From contig NC_066518.1 in NCBI RefSeq assembly GCF_024679095.1, positions 1,148,678-1,212,677 on the forward strand: 64,000 nt of DNA, in the 5' to 3' direction. Every line of letters begins with the position of its first letter. The stretch's first letter is position 1. Source of the DNA: Eriocheir sinensis (Eukaryota > Arthropoda > Malacostraca > Decapoda > Varunidae). The notes under the pieces are model-generated. The model was not told where the DNA came from, did not search any database, and worked only from the letters and a program-made list of their open reading frames with translations. This document shows, one piece after another, positions 24,101-35,150 of this stretch. The translations under genes and the position numbers were made by a program.

Positions 24101-24930
24101 CCCTTTCATTGCTAAGCGCTCGCAACGAGACTCCCCTCAGGCGCGCTCGGGCACCCCAGCGGGGGAAGGGGATCTCTTTTAACCGCTATATCTCAAAAAC
24201 TATTTATCACAGTTACAAAATAAAAACACCATAGGAAAAAGGAGGCCAAGATCTATAAGATTCGGTTATGAAAGCCTCTCCTGCGAACGTACAGGCACGT
24301 TTAGGGAGTGTTTTTTGCTGTGAGCGCGACTGGCACTCGCAGCGAGCCTTTAGCACCACCAGCAACTGACGCTAGTGCTCGCTCTTTTAACCGCTGTATC
24401 TCAAAAACTATTCATCACAGCTAAAAAAACAAAAACACCATTGGAAAGAGGAGGCCAAGATCTATACGATTCAGTAATGTAAGCATCTCCTGCGAAAGTA
24501 CAGGCACGTTCAGGGGGTGTTGCCTGTGAAGACGTACATTTATACGTGAGCGACGGTCAACCGTAAGGCAACTACTGTAGACTCTTGATGATGGGGTGCT
24601 GGCAGGGCAGTATTGCCAACTGCAAAATTTACAACTATTTGGTCAAAATATCAGTCATGTGATAGGTGAAGCTATGCAAAAATGTCGCTATATTGGTCAA
24701 CAATTAACATCCACCAGTTGCTCATCCGTAGATTTTCCGCGCTGGGCTGACATGATTTTCCACCAAATTTAGTGAAGAACCCACTCAATTGGCAATCCTG
24801 TGTTGTGAGAATTAGTGTTGGAACACTCTCATACGCGGGAGATTTGAGTGTGGCTGGAGGTCGCTGCGAGCGTTTAGCGCCACCAGCAAATACGCCTAAC
24901 GCCCACTGCAAGTGTTTAGCAATGAAAGGG
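24101..24930. mobile_element. piggyBac-like MITE
   Basis: The ends are perfect inverted repeats: TTAACCCTTTCATTGCTAA on the left, and its reverse complement TTAGCAATGAAAGGGTTAA on the right. TTAA at 24097-24100 and 24931-24934 is the expected piggyBac target duplication. Two internal blocks of about 137 bp repeat directly (24174 and 24382, with AACCGCTRTATCTCAAAAAC), and a GCGAGC.TTTAGC.CCACCAGCAA block also occurs twice. No transposase frame is present. Confidence 0.85.
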
Positions 24931-25130
24931 TTAAAGTCACCACTAATTTTCCAACACCAAAAAGGCTAATATAAAAAAATATGTATCCAGCACAGTGTAA
25001 CCTCTACTGTATACCTACTAAGTTAGTGACAGGCATTTATTCTACTTATTAATGTCTTTTTCCTGGCTAGTAGTTCATTTGTTGCATTTTAACAGCTTTA
25101 TTAAGTATTCATGACAGTATTCTTTTACAG

Positions 25131-25400
25131 ATGGCATCGTTGAGCCCAGAACATAATGTAGAAATCTGCATCCCAAGCACACAACCGTCCGATGGCGTCA
25201 CATTGTACGTTATTAGTCTGTGTGTGGGAGGCATCCGCTGGTCAGTCAAGCAGCGTTATAATGCCTTCGCTGAGCTCCATGAAAAGCTTGTCAGCAATCA
25301 TGGAGTTGCAAAGGATCTGCTACCACCAAAGAAAATCATAGGAAACAAAGACCCTTCTTTTATAGAGAAGAGAAGATCTGATTTAGAGCTTTATATCCAG
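25131..25400 (+). CDS. NISCH: Nischarin-like exon 1 (PX domain, first part)
   Basis: The exon codes for 90 residues and ends in phase 0 at CAG|GTATGT. It starts with ATG placed directly after TTTTACAG, a good 3' splice site, so a 5' untranslated exon probably lies upstream. Visible PX features are the RYNAF strand (42-46, R42 in the usual phosphoinositide-binding arginine position), the proline-rich LLPPKKIIG turn (63-71) and the basic helix FIEKRRSDLELYIQ (77-90). Human nischarin begins at a comparable point before its PX domain, which supports this ATG as the true start. Confidence 0.92.
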
Positions 25401-28400
25401 GTATGTACATTTTTTAGGGTGTTCAGGATTTTTGGGAGTGGGTGACATAAGTAAAAGTGCTACAGTAAATATTTACACACACACACACACACTGCTGGGG
25501 TGCTCCAAGGGATGCACATGGGACCGCTGTGTTTATTCGTCCTCATTAATGATGATGGACGCCCCTCACTGCTGGAAGTATGTGGATGACTACAGTGGGC
25601 ATCACCATTAAAAACACAGCCCCTGACTACATGCCCCCTGCAAACACTCTCGACCAACTGCAGAGCTGGACCCAAAACAACTGTCACCATTGACACTAAC
25701 AAGATGGTGGTGATGCATTTCCACACCTCCACCACCGACATCCCACCGCCAGCTCTGATGGATGGTCCTCACCCGCCGTAGGTCGCACAGTCCACCAAAC
25801 TGCTTGGGGTCACTTTGGACAGCAAAGTGATCTGGGGCAAGCATGTTACCACCATCATCAGGGCAGCTTCTTACATACAAACTCTTCATGTTGAGGCACA
25901 TGAAGTCACTTAGAGCCCCCAGCAGATGCTAAAGGACCTGTACGCCACCTTCATCATCCCCAGACTTCTCTATGCCTCCCTTGCTTTGGTGTCCTCCATC
26001 AATAAGACCCAGCAGTGCCAACTAGAGAAAGTTCAAAAGCGGGCTTGCAGACAGATTCTGGGCAACACATACACCACCTTCAAGAATGCACTCGCCCAGC
26101 TGAATCTGCCCACCCTTAAGGTTCAGTATCATTTCAGCACAATGAAATTCATACTCCCAGTCCTGGTGGTGATCTTCTTTTCCATTCCAAATAGAGATGA
26201 CTAGCCTCCTTTTCTAGTCAGGAAGAATGGCACCAGATTGCCATATGGTTGTCAAGACCGCATGCAACCTGTGGATCATAGCTGCACCTCTAGTTTTGAG
26301 CAGTTTTTCACTGTTTTTAAAAATGCCACTTGCCTTTATACCCCTCAACTGTGCTACAGCCTCTCTGACCTCATCAAAATAGGTAGGTCTTTTGTCAATG
26401 GGTGGATAAGCATCCGCCATTTGCAACCCAGCAGCCGTGAGATGCCTGCTTGGAGGGGCCACCATGTGTAGCTGCTGCTCAGAGTACCCAGCCTAAATAG
26501 CCCTATGCCCATCCATGTCTGATATAAAGCAACCATCTGCTGTTCGGATAATGCTCACCTGAAAGGGAGGCTTGGAGCGGAGCTCCTTTAGTGCTCTGTA
26601 AACAGGTTGGAGTCATTTGCATTGAAATGGCCTTCAACATCCTCTGTGAGACTCCCAACATACCTCTCCTTGCCTCTCCTCAGGAGAGCTCTAGTCCTAC
26701 ATGACATAGCCCTACATTGGTCCCTATTCCCAGTAAGCTAGGCAGTGTGACCCTTCTTTATATATTCCAGCATCTTCCCCGAGACAAAATCACTCCTTGA
26801 CGGCTGGCGCTCTTCAGTGCACCTCTTTGCAGCTTGAAGAGCTTCTTGTTTGAAGGTATCCCTTAGTTTTTCAGGGTTCTCAAGGGTGCTGAGCACATTG
26901 AATCGATCTGAGATTGTCACTACATACTCATGTGCACATGCCAAGTCTTTCAGTTTCTTGATGTGAAACTCAGTATATTTACATCTCAAGATTCTTCTTG
27001 GATTGATATGAAGCTTGAGTGTTGCAACAACAAGTCTATGATCAGTTGCAAAGAACTCAGCACTGTAGAAAACCCTGCAATTCTGGAGGATTCTTGAACA
27101 AGTTCATACAAGGATTTGGTCAATCTCCTTAGCTACCTGGGTACTTTGGCATTGCAATACCAGGTCCAGCAGTGCAGCTCCAGTCTGGTACCAAGAACCT
27201 GCAATTCTCAACCTCCTGGATCTTGCAAAACTCAAGAGGAGAGAGCTGTTGGTGTTCCTGGTACTAGAAACATGGGGACCAACACATAACCCATAATTAA
27301 CTTTTTCAGTGCCAGTAGTAGCACTGAAGTCATCAAGACAGTGAGTGTGTTGAGAGTGGGGAACTTGTCAAATATAGAGTTGAGTTTAGTGTAGAACATC
27401 TTCGCTTCAGTTTCAAACACCTCTGTAGGAGAGTACACTGCAACAAGAGACATGAAGCCCAGGGGGTGGTTCATCCTCACTCGCATTATACACTCATCAA
27501 CTGGAGTAACCTCAACCACAAATGGTTGCAGTTAGCTGAAGATACCTATAAAAACTTCTAAGACAGGCATCATTGCCTTTCTAAGAAGTAAATGTACCCC
27601 CTACTGATCTCACCATCACCAGGCTTTCTCATCTCAAGGGAGTCCCACTATATTCACCCTCTGAGCTGGAGAGGAGGTTCTGGTGCTAACTCTTGAGGTA
27701 TTGGACAAGGAGAAGAAGTTATTGGGACTTAATGTCTTCTGAGCCAAGACCAAAGTACAAGTGTTTGGAAGCTGATTAGATGAAACAGTACAGCTTGTTC
27801 AAGGACACTGATATCTTAGAAATTTCACATGCTACCTTAGTAGTGAAGTGCAGAGCAACAGTGGCTCTCATCAAGAAGTCTTATGGCAGATTGGATTGGT
27901 CCACAGTATTATGAACTCGCTGAGCACAAGTATATGGCTTTGTCGATACCTGTGCAGAAGGATAAAGATCTGGATCTTTAAGTCGCTTGTGCTCCCTGTC
28001 TTACTCTGTGGCTGTGAGATATGGACATTGACTTGAAGAGGCAGATTATGCCTTTGGCAGTGAGTGCCTTCACAAAACGATGGAATATTATTTTTTTTTT
28101 TTTTACGTCGTTGCCTGTTGCGCCGGCAGGCATCTTCCTGGTGGGGCCTGATGGTTGGCCCAAGGCTTCTTCCAGGTGGGGGGTGGGGGTGATGCCTGCC
28201 CTGGCATGGCAGCGCGCGAGTGTTTATGTAGTGGCCATCATCTTGCATGGGCTCATGCATCTTCTTCGTGATTCGCTTCTTGGACGGCCTAGAGTCCGTC
28301 CGGGGGTGGTCTTGGTCTTCAGGACAGTTTGACAGCATTTGGGAGCCAAAAAGCACTGAGTGAAAACTGAAATGTGGTGATTAGCGTGGCGGACGTGGTG

Positions 28401-31400
28401 GGCCCAGTCATCGTGGGCCCAGGCGCTACCCTACCCTAAACACCTCTATTGGAATGACTTTGTATCAAACTAGTGATTACTTGGTGAGATTTGGCTTAAG
28501 TTTAGCATTGTAGGGTGGGCAAGGTGATGTGCTCCCTGACGAATGGCCCTATTGATTGATTGATTGTGTCACCCTCTTCAAATACGCAAATGGCAGCTCT
28601 GATGATGTCAGCTCGTCAGCTTTGGCTGCTCCATCAAGCTTTAAGTATCAGTTTTATTGATATCTCCTGAATACAAGCTAGCAGAAGCACAATCAGAAAT
28701 GCTACCCAATGAAGCACATAATAGGAATATGTCAGTGGCAAACTCCTGAGATGTATACAGGTTTGGGTCATTGGGAAATTGGCTGGGGCTTCCTGGGGCC
28801 CAGTAGTCCTGCTTGGAGTCTTGAAACATACCCTCTCATCCCTTTGCAAATTTACCCTCCTAATTAGTTGAGTAAGATAACTAATTTTAGTTTTATTTAT
28901 TGATTTCTTATATCATGTACTTTACTATGCTTTATACTGCATTATGTTTAAATTTGCTAGGCTTAGTCTGTGTATATTTTTAGTTAGCCTTAAATGGCAG
29001 ATGTATGTTAGGATTTCCATTGCTCATACTTTCACTTGTTACCAAGGTGACACTACTGTATACTATTTTATTACATTAACAAAATTTATACCACTATTTT
29101 GGCATGGTGTGTCTGTGAAATTTGCAAAGTAATCATCATTCACCGTATCCATATGTAAGTGAATTATTCCCATTTCCAGTACCATTTATTGCTATTTGGT
29201 CGTAATACCAAAGATCCTATAAATGGGAAGATGCACCGCCACAGGGCTTCTCATTTTAATCAGTCGACGGTGCCACTGCCAAATGACTGTGAGGAAGATT
29301 TTCCCCTTCCAGCTGCAAGTGGTGCATCTTACCGTTTATGAGATCTGTGACAGTAGTTTATTGTCTTGGATGCCCTCCCTGTCAGGCAACCTTCCCCATT
29401 TATTCAGGCTAGGGACTGACTCTTAGTTGTGCTGGCATGCCCCTCAAGATGCTGGGTTTTACAAAATAATGATTTTCTTGTATTGTTTCATATACAATTT
29501 TCCTTCAGACTATCATGGACTTCATGCACCACACCTTGCCCCGGGAATTAGCAGAGTTCTTGGACTTTCATCACTATGAGCTGACTCACCTGTTGCAGTC
29601 CATGGCCCGGCAGTTCTTTAAGGAAGGAGACCATGTTTTGAGTGAAGGTCACCCAGTTGTCTTTACTCCTTTACAGGTAAAGTGGGTTAGTGTGATATAT
29701 TTAGGTTGTCACAGGTTATAAAGTTTATAGTGAAATTACTCCTCCTTGGCCTATAAACCATTCCTCCTAGAGCTGCTCCTGTTTTTGAGAGCACATATCT
29801 GGCTTCTCTTGACATTCATGTTGTATCCAAAGTTCTCATACTTTGTGTTTGAAGTCAATAAGCATAATGTATATCAATATCAGTTTAGGAAACTGTTGAA
29901 CATTAGATAACTAACAGTGCAAACTATTAAAACATATATCAATTGACATTAGAGGCAAAATTTGAGGTCTACTTCAGCCTCTTCATTACACCTTGCTTTG
30001 CTTTTATACCTGACCATTACCATTACTAGCAGTTTGTCATCATCATACCTTACCTCTTTTAGATGCAGGGTAGGGAGTCAATATGTTTACAAGTAAGTAT
30101 GTACATATGACATATTGATAAAATATCTGTTGACCTCTAGCTCTGATGCACTATTCCCTCTGGGAACTTCCCTTTAGGGCTTGAAAGTGGCATAAAAATT
30201 TTCAGTTTTTGTTTGTGCACTCCCTTTTTGCAAATTTGCATATTTCCTTCTGCTCTCTCTCAAGTATTCTTCAATCCTCTCAATCCACCTTACTGGTGCT
30301 CTTCTTGACTCATAAATGTATCCAGGGTGTGAGCTGCCGGGACAAAGAGATACAGGCTGGCGAGAGTGGCAACAAATTGCCATTTTTTTCACGCTTTTTT
30401 TCTTTCTTCTCATGATTTAATGTCAATAGGTAACATGAAGTGTTCATTACACTGGAATAATTTAGACATCATATGAGATGTGTTGCACATAGAAAGGGTC
30501 CAATGCACCACAATTAAGATTCATGGGAAAACAAAGTTCAGCAGTATGCAACATGCAGTATCGTAAAGTTTTTTTCTATGGACTATAAACCTTACATTCA
30601 GTGTAGCAACGGTCGTAAATCCAAGCGCAGCACATAGAGGAATAGTGTTATTATGGTTATATGCAACAAACCAGCCTTCTCCCTCACTTCTCCCTCCATG
30701 TTCCTCTATTTATATAGCACACACCATCATTTTTTTACAGTTTTGATTGACCAAGTGGCAGCCAGTCAGTGGAAACCATTAGTTTGATTCAGCCTTTGCT
30801 CACGAAGCTCACTCTCCGCAGCGTGACTTGTGTATCAGCGTAATGTTGATAGTTTTCTAATAATACCTAGAATTGTATGAGGCCTACCTATGTTTTCTTA
30901 GCAACATTGTTATCCTTTGGTCATTATCTATAAAATTCATTCTATATTTTTCACATGGATATCGTGTGATGAATGGAGAAAAATATGTTATACAGTAATG
31001 CTTATATTTTGATGTATATTCTGGATAACAGCATACTAATGGTTATTGTTTTTGTCTCATTGTAGTCCTTAACACATCAGGCACTTGATATGTTCAGTGG
31101 CAAAATTGCATTAAGTTTATGTTTCATGGTGATTTTGAAGTGTAGTAATAATTTTTTGTACATTCCACATGGAGCTGCAACAATGTGAGCTTCCTGGGCA
31201 AAGGTTGAATCCGACTAACGGTTTCCAGCACAGTGATTGGCTGCCACTTGGCCAATCAGAATCAAGCAAAAAAAGAAGGGGCCTGGGCACTTGTTATTTC
31301 CTTATGAAAAGTCTATATTATTTCATTCAAATTAAAAGGAAGTGATATGTAGCATATAGAACAAAATAGACATATATAGAAAGAAATCACTCCTTGGCCT

Positions 31401-34400
31401 TCAAGCCATGATTCCTGAAATCATTTTAATTTTGATAAGGCAGCTATTGGCTACTTTACATGATATATGTTGTTCCTATCCTTGCATTTAATGTGCTTAT
31501 AATTACTAAACATTATTTTTTCCTAAGATGTTTAAGAATTCGTAATGTTGAATTAAATGTAACAATGATGAAAATACACTGCCCTTGTTTTTATGAACAT
31601 CATTATTTTTCTGGGCAAAGCAAATCCGAGGAGCCCTTCCTACCTTCATTTCTAATTGCTGGTATTCCATATAATTTAAGTTGTTGTTATACTTTGGAAT
31701 TTTGACTTTTCTCATTTAATCATTCCTATCTATAGTCATTTTGACCTTTTCCTCTTTTGTCACTTCCATCCAGAATTGGTGTGAGAGCAAGTGATCACTC
31801 TAGCCTGCCATCCATGTCTCAGGCAGTGAGGCTCATCATTGGTGTCCCATGATGTAATGCCTCTTTTATAGCTTCTTTTACAGTATTGAATGTTAATCTA
31901 TCAAAAGTTTTGACTAAACTATAGAGTTTATAAGATCAGCTAAGCAACATGTTATTAGCTAATTTTGCCTACAGTTACATGCCCTCTCCTACCGCCTGAA
32001 GAACCCTCTCCCCACCAATGTGGCAACGGCAAATGAAACCGACTTCAGCCATGTTGTTGATTTTGTGTCTCAAGTCAAACACCTTGTCATCAAAGGAAGT
32101 AACCAGCCTTTCAGGTGTGTTGATTGTTATCACTAGTACCCATATTTTTCCCACTGTTTTGCATTTTAATACACTGTAGCTCATGTTTAATTAATTGCAC
32201 ACCAATAATCTGAGACGGTGTTGAAGTTAAAAATGAATAGGAGTAGGTAATTGAGAACCGCTGCATTAGTATTTTCCCTGATTTTAAATTTCTTCTCATG
32301 CTCATTCAGAGCTCTCCCTTCATCTTATCCTCGTGAAAACAGGGCTCAAAATCTTTTATATCTCCAACACCCTGTTCCTACATGGGAGCTTCTCTCAGAG
32401 GTGTGGTTGTGGCATAAGCATCTCCAAATTTCCCAGTTCCAGCACTCCTTGTTAGCACAATCCCTCACCTACCATCGCTTTCCAAAACTCGTCCACTCTA
32501 TTAATCCACATCACTGGTGGTCTTCCCCTGACACCCTCTCCCTTAATCTTGCCCTCATGTATACTCTCTTCACAAAGTAATCCTTATTCATTCTCATCAC
32601 ATGTCTAAGTCTTGAAAGAGCACCACATTTCACCCGTCATCATCTCATTTAAAACCCCTCACATAGCTTTTCCTGTCACACTAAGTAAATGCACTCCCTT
32701 TCAGCTGTTTCATTCATCACTACATCCTTTCCCTCTGTATAGCGGCACAGTGATGGCTTTCTCCAGTCTTCCAGTACCTTACCCTGCTCTTTCTTTAGAT
32801 TCTATCCACAACATCCACTCCACAACTACACCTTCATATTTCAACATTTCTGCTTTAATGCCATCAATGTCATGGGTCTTACCTATTTTTAACATTTTTT
32901 TATTGCCTTCTTTGTCTCACCCCTCTCCACCTCTTCCTGTGAGTATATGCCCCCTACATTAATCTCCACTCCTACACTGGTCAGCTTTGCTCTCTTCCAC
33001 ACTTTCATTCATCACATCACTTTTTCAGAATTTTGCTGACATGCCTCCTCTATCTCATCCTTTCTTTTCACAGGATCCCATCACTTCCCTTCACCCTATA
33101 AGTGTCACTCTTTTTCCACTTCTTTTTAACTTTTTCCAGTAGTTTTTTGTTTTCCAGATATTTTCCCGATATCTTATCTAAATCTTCAAATACTCACTCT
33201 CTACTTTCTTTTACCAACCTTTTCATCAACTTCTTACTGTCTTTTTACTTTCTCTCTCGTCTTTCTATAACCTCTTCTGGCACATTTCTCTGTAATATTT
33301 TCTTTTAAGTCCTCCTTTTTTCTTCAACCTCCTCTACTCTGTCACCCACGCAAAAGCAGAGTAATTTTGATGAAGTTTATTTCTCATCAGTCAGCTGTGG
33401 AATTGCAACTACTGTTTTTTAACCATTTATAATATTTATATAAAATAGATGAAGATTTCTTTGTAGAAAACAATTATACTTTCCATATTTTTATGTGTTT
33501 TCTTACATATTTAGGAAAAGGTATGCTACAAAATAGATAAAAATGATCACTGGAATGGGGTCACATTATCACACATTTTCATTTTCCTTACAGGGCTAGC
33601 AACATCATCCAGAATAACTTAACGTTTACACTAAATACTTTCAAAAATGTTGAAACTCTAACACTGACTGAAGCCAATGCCTCTTCTATTGGTCACCTTG
33701 GAGCAGTCAGGAGAACAACCAGAACCTTGCAGGTAAACCAAAGTGGTATGACACAGACGTCAGACATATTGCTGTGTGATTCTGTGTACAGAGAAACTGT
33801 TGAGGGGAGTGATCCTCATAAATGGTTGATGCTCATCGATGTTGACATCAGCTGTAATCAAATAAAAAAAATTGATGACTCCATTGCCCTAGCTCCTAAT
33901 ATTGAGAAGCTAAACTTGAGCTGCAATAAGCTCTCCTCAGTAGAGAGTTTGACAAAGCTTCCTCATTTGGTGTCACTTAATCTCTCTAATAACATGTTTT
34001 CTATTTTAGAGAGTATGCATACAAAACTCGGAAATGTCGTCGATCTAGATTTGTCACAAAATAGTTTGACCTCTCTCCAAGGTTTAAGCAAGCTTTACTC
34101 TTTAGCCTCATTGAATGTCTCAACTAATAATATATGTGAAATTGCAGAAGTTAGCCATATCTCAGCCCTGCCTTGCCTAGAAATTCTCATAATCACAGGC
34201 AACCCAGTAGCAACAGTAGTTGATTATCGCACCAAAGTTCTAGAGCTTTTTGGTCAGCGGGCTGCAGAGGTCTGTTTAGATAATGAACGACCAACCCAGA
34301 GGGAGTTGGAATTTGTAGCTGTGCTGCAGGCCATAAGAGCATCAAGAGAAGGTAGACTACCAACTCTCAGCATATCAAGTCCACTCCCTGCTACAGCATC

Positions 34401-34464
34401 AACGATTACATTTGACCGACCAGATGTTGCCACTGCTGTTAGTGAATATTCAGTCTCCAAGTGA
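25131..34464 (+). CDS. NISCH: Nischarin-like PX and leucine-rich-repeat protein (four coding exons)
   Basis: This is the one well-supported gene. Exons 25131-25400, 29509-29676, 31975-32114 and 33594-34464 join in phase (0, 0, 2) into 482 residues and stop at TGA 34462-34464. Residues 1 to about 115 form a PX domain, with RYNAF at 42-46, LLPPKKIIG at 63-71 and FLDFHHYEL at 107-115. A linker with FTPLQ at 142-146 follows. Six leucine-rich repeats start near 273, 296, 318, 341, 363 and 388, closed by a cap-like DYRTKVLELFGQ at 403-414. The domain order and many local matches follow animal nischarin, a phosphoinositide-binding endosomal scaffold that binds integrin alpha5 and restrains PAK/Rac signalling. 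Human nischarin is about 1,500 residues; this model lacks the long C-terminal part, like shorter isoforms. All three introns (4,108, 2,298 and 1,479 bp) carry LINE debris. Identity is confident; the cellular role is transferred from the family. Confidence 0.93.
25491..26150 (+). pseudogene. Non-LTR retrotransposon reverse-transcriptase fragment (intron 1)
   Basis: This is the 3' half of a LINE reverse transcriptase, broken by stops and frameshifts. It begins with GVLQGMHMGPL, the decayed GVPQGxxLGP motif, then KLLGVTLDSKVIWGKHVT and the best-kept stretch LKDLYATFIIPRLLYASLA, then QLEKVQKRACRQILGNTYTT. The catalytic FADD box is lost (the corresponding place reads close to KYVDDY). The order is typical of CR1/Rex1/Jockey-type elements; the exact clade is not resolved. 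It sits in intron 1 in the sense direction, right after a short (CA)n run. Confidence 0.8.
26150..28568. mobile_element. RTE-like LINE copy with inverted 5' part and nested SINE (intron 1)
   Basis: The 5' portion lies on the minus strand, about 27660 down to 26150: endonuclease (VVEVTPVDECIMRVRMNHPL, LVAVYSPTEVFETE), linker (HIKKLKDLACAHEYVVTISD), then the start of the reverse transcriptase (AVAQLRGIKASGIFKNSEKL, ending KRRLVISIW). The 3' portion lies on the + strand from about 27660: AKTKVQVFGS, GSHQEVLWQIGLVHSIMNSL, YLCRRIKIWIFKSLVLPVLL. It resumes after a SINE at 28444 as YWNDFVSN and ends near GPID followed by (TTGA)n at 28568. The catalytic core between the halves is missing. Stops and frameshifts show it is dead. 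Confidence 0.85.
28090..28440 (-). mobile_element. SINE family A, copy 3, inserted in the RTE-like LINE
   Basis: Read on the minus strand, the element ends in GCGCAACAGGCAACGACGT followed by an A14 tail (T tract at 28091-28104). The body shares CATGCAAGATG, CACTCGCG and CCGGCGCAACAGGC-type blocks with the copies at 6309 and 13651. RTE coding sequence stops just before the T tract and continues just after 28440, so the SINE landed in an existing LINE. A TGGAAT near both edges may be a remnant of the target duplication. Confidence 0.75.
28569..29508. other. Intron 1, unique part
   Basis: No repeats or exons were seen between the RTE end and exon 2. Confidence 0.5.
29509..29676 (+). CDS. NISCH: Nischarin-like exon 2 (end of PX domain and linker)
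   Basis: The exon has 56 codons between TCCTTCAG and the donor CAG|GTAAAG, entering and leaving in phase 0. It encodes residues 91-146, including LAEFLDFHHYEL, the last helix of the nischarin PX domain, and FTPLQ, which marks the same exon edge as in vertebrate nischarin. No stop codons occur in the frame set by exon 1. Confidence 0.92.
30150..30420 (-). pseudogene. RTE-like LINE C-terminal fragment (intron 2)
   Basis: The minus strand encodes RRAPVRWIERIEEYLRESRR and a KTENFYATF end, like the C-terminal RPPVRWxDRVEEYLRER...WRxFCHGHP segment of a LINE family that also appears in intron 3. It is oriented opposite to the host gene. Confidence 0.45.
31975..32114 (+). CDS. NISCH: Nischarin-like exon 3 (linker between PX and LRR)
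   Basis: The exon has 140 nt between TTGCCTACAG and TTCAG|GTGTGT, entering in phase 0 and leaving after two bases of a codon. It encodes residues 147-192 plus part of R193. The sequence (LHALSYRLKN, DFSHVVDFVSQVKHLVIKG) is less conserved but matches in position the nischarin segment that contains ILDFTCRLKYLKVSG. The phase agrees with exon 4, which starts with the single base that completes the arginine codon. Confidence 0.88.
32290..33330 (-). pseudogene. RTE-like LINE ORF2 relic (intron 3)
   Basis: Reading the minus strand from 33330, an endonuclease-RT linker with KKLLEKVKKKWK is followed by MDGIKAEMLK-type sequence (here HDIDGIKAEMLKYEGVVVEW), then KEQGKVLEDWRK. After an internal deletion come VKCGALSRLRHVMRMN, VYMRARLRERVSGEDHQ and ANKECWNWEIWR. 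This is the usual order of the polymerase but with the catalytic region removed and many frameshifts. It lies antisense in intron 3. Confidence 0.6.
33594..34464 (+). CDS. NISCH: Nischarin-like exon 4 (leucine-rich repeats, stop)
   Basis: This terminal exon follows CCTTACAG and encodes residues 194-482 without a break. It holds six LxxLxLSxNxL repeats, for example IEKLNLSCNKLSSV and LVSLNLSNNMFSIL, then TKLGNVVDLDLS and SKLYSLASLNVS, which parallel the human order. DYRTKVLELFGQ and AAEVCLDNE follow, and then a serine/threonine-rich tail of about 35 residues unlike human nischarin. A possible internal donor, GAAG|GTAGAC at 34352, would remove that tail if further exons exist. A polyadenylation hexamer lies at 34477-34482, only 13 bases after the stop, and another at 35143-35148. 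Confidence 0.93.
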
Positions 34465-35150
34465 TAATTATATTGTAATAAACTAATATATCTTATCCAT
34501 CTCAAGAGAGATTTATGAGCCATATGGTGGTGATGAAATCCTCTTCCAGTTTTGGATTGTGCCAAATTTTCACAATCTTAACCTCACACCTAAAAGTTTA
34601 TTTTAATGTTATTATGTAATAATTTTCTAGTCATAATATTTCATTAGTAAGAAAGTGAAGACCAGTGTCTAACCAATAAGAAGTTTTTATTATTTTTTTC
34701 TTTAATCATCAAGAGTCACATTTTGTACATCTGTAAGAGAATGCAAAGCAATGCAAAATAGGTTTGAATACTTATGCTTTATAAGACATAATTGAAATCT
34801 TGATCTGAAAGTGGAACTGTTGGGTTTCCTATTTAATTGTTGTTATTTAAAACATATTATCATCATCTTAAAATATATGCCTTATAATGAATTTCACTGA
34901 ACCTTGTGAAGGACCTTCTCCAAAAAGTAAAAACAGACTGTGGTTAAACAGTCAAGATCATTATTATTGCCATCATCAGTGACCCCCATTTTCTTCAGAG
35001 ACATGATGGAGAGTAAAAAAAACTGTTGGACCTTACTGAGTTGTGTTCCAGGGACAAATAGTTAAGCTTGGGCCAGTCCCTGAGTTAAGTGTCCTGCATC
35101 AGTGTCACTGCGCTATTAGTCACCTCTTACAGCATGCACTGTAATAAAGA
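34465..35150 (+). other. Likely 3' untranslated region of the nischarin-like gene
   Basis: The sequence after the stop is AT-rich, has no long open frame and no recognised repeat. AATAAA hexamers at 34477-34482 and 35143-35148 could end short and long transcripts; a further one at 37440-37445 is followed by TG-rich sequence. Which is used cannot be told from DNA alone. Confidence 0.5.
34477..34482 (+). terminator. Polyadenylation signal AATAAA close to the nischarin-like stop
   Basis: AATAAA begins 13 bases after TGA 34462-34464. Such proximity would give an extremely short 3' untranslated region, so the downstream hexamer at 35143 is an equal or better candidate. Confidence 0.4.
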
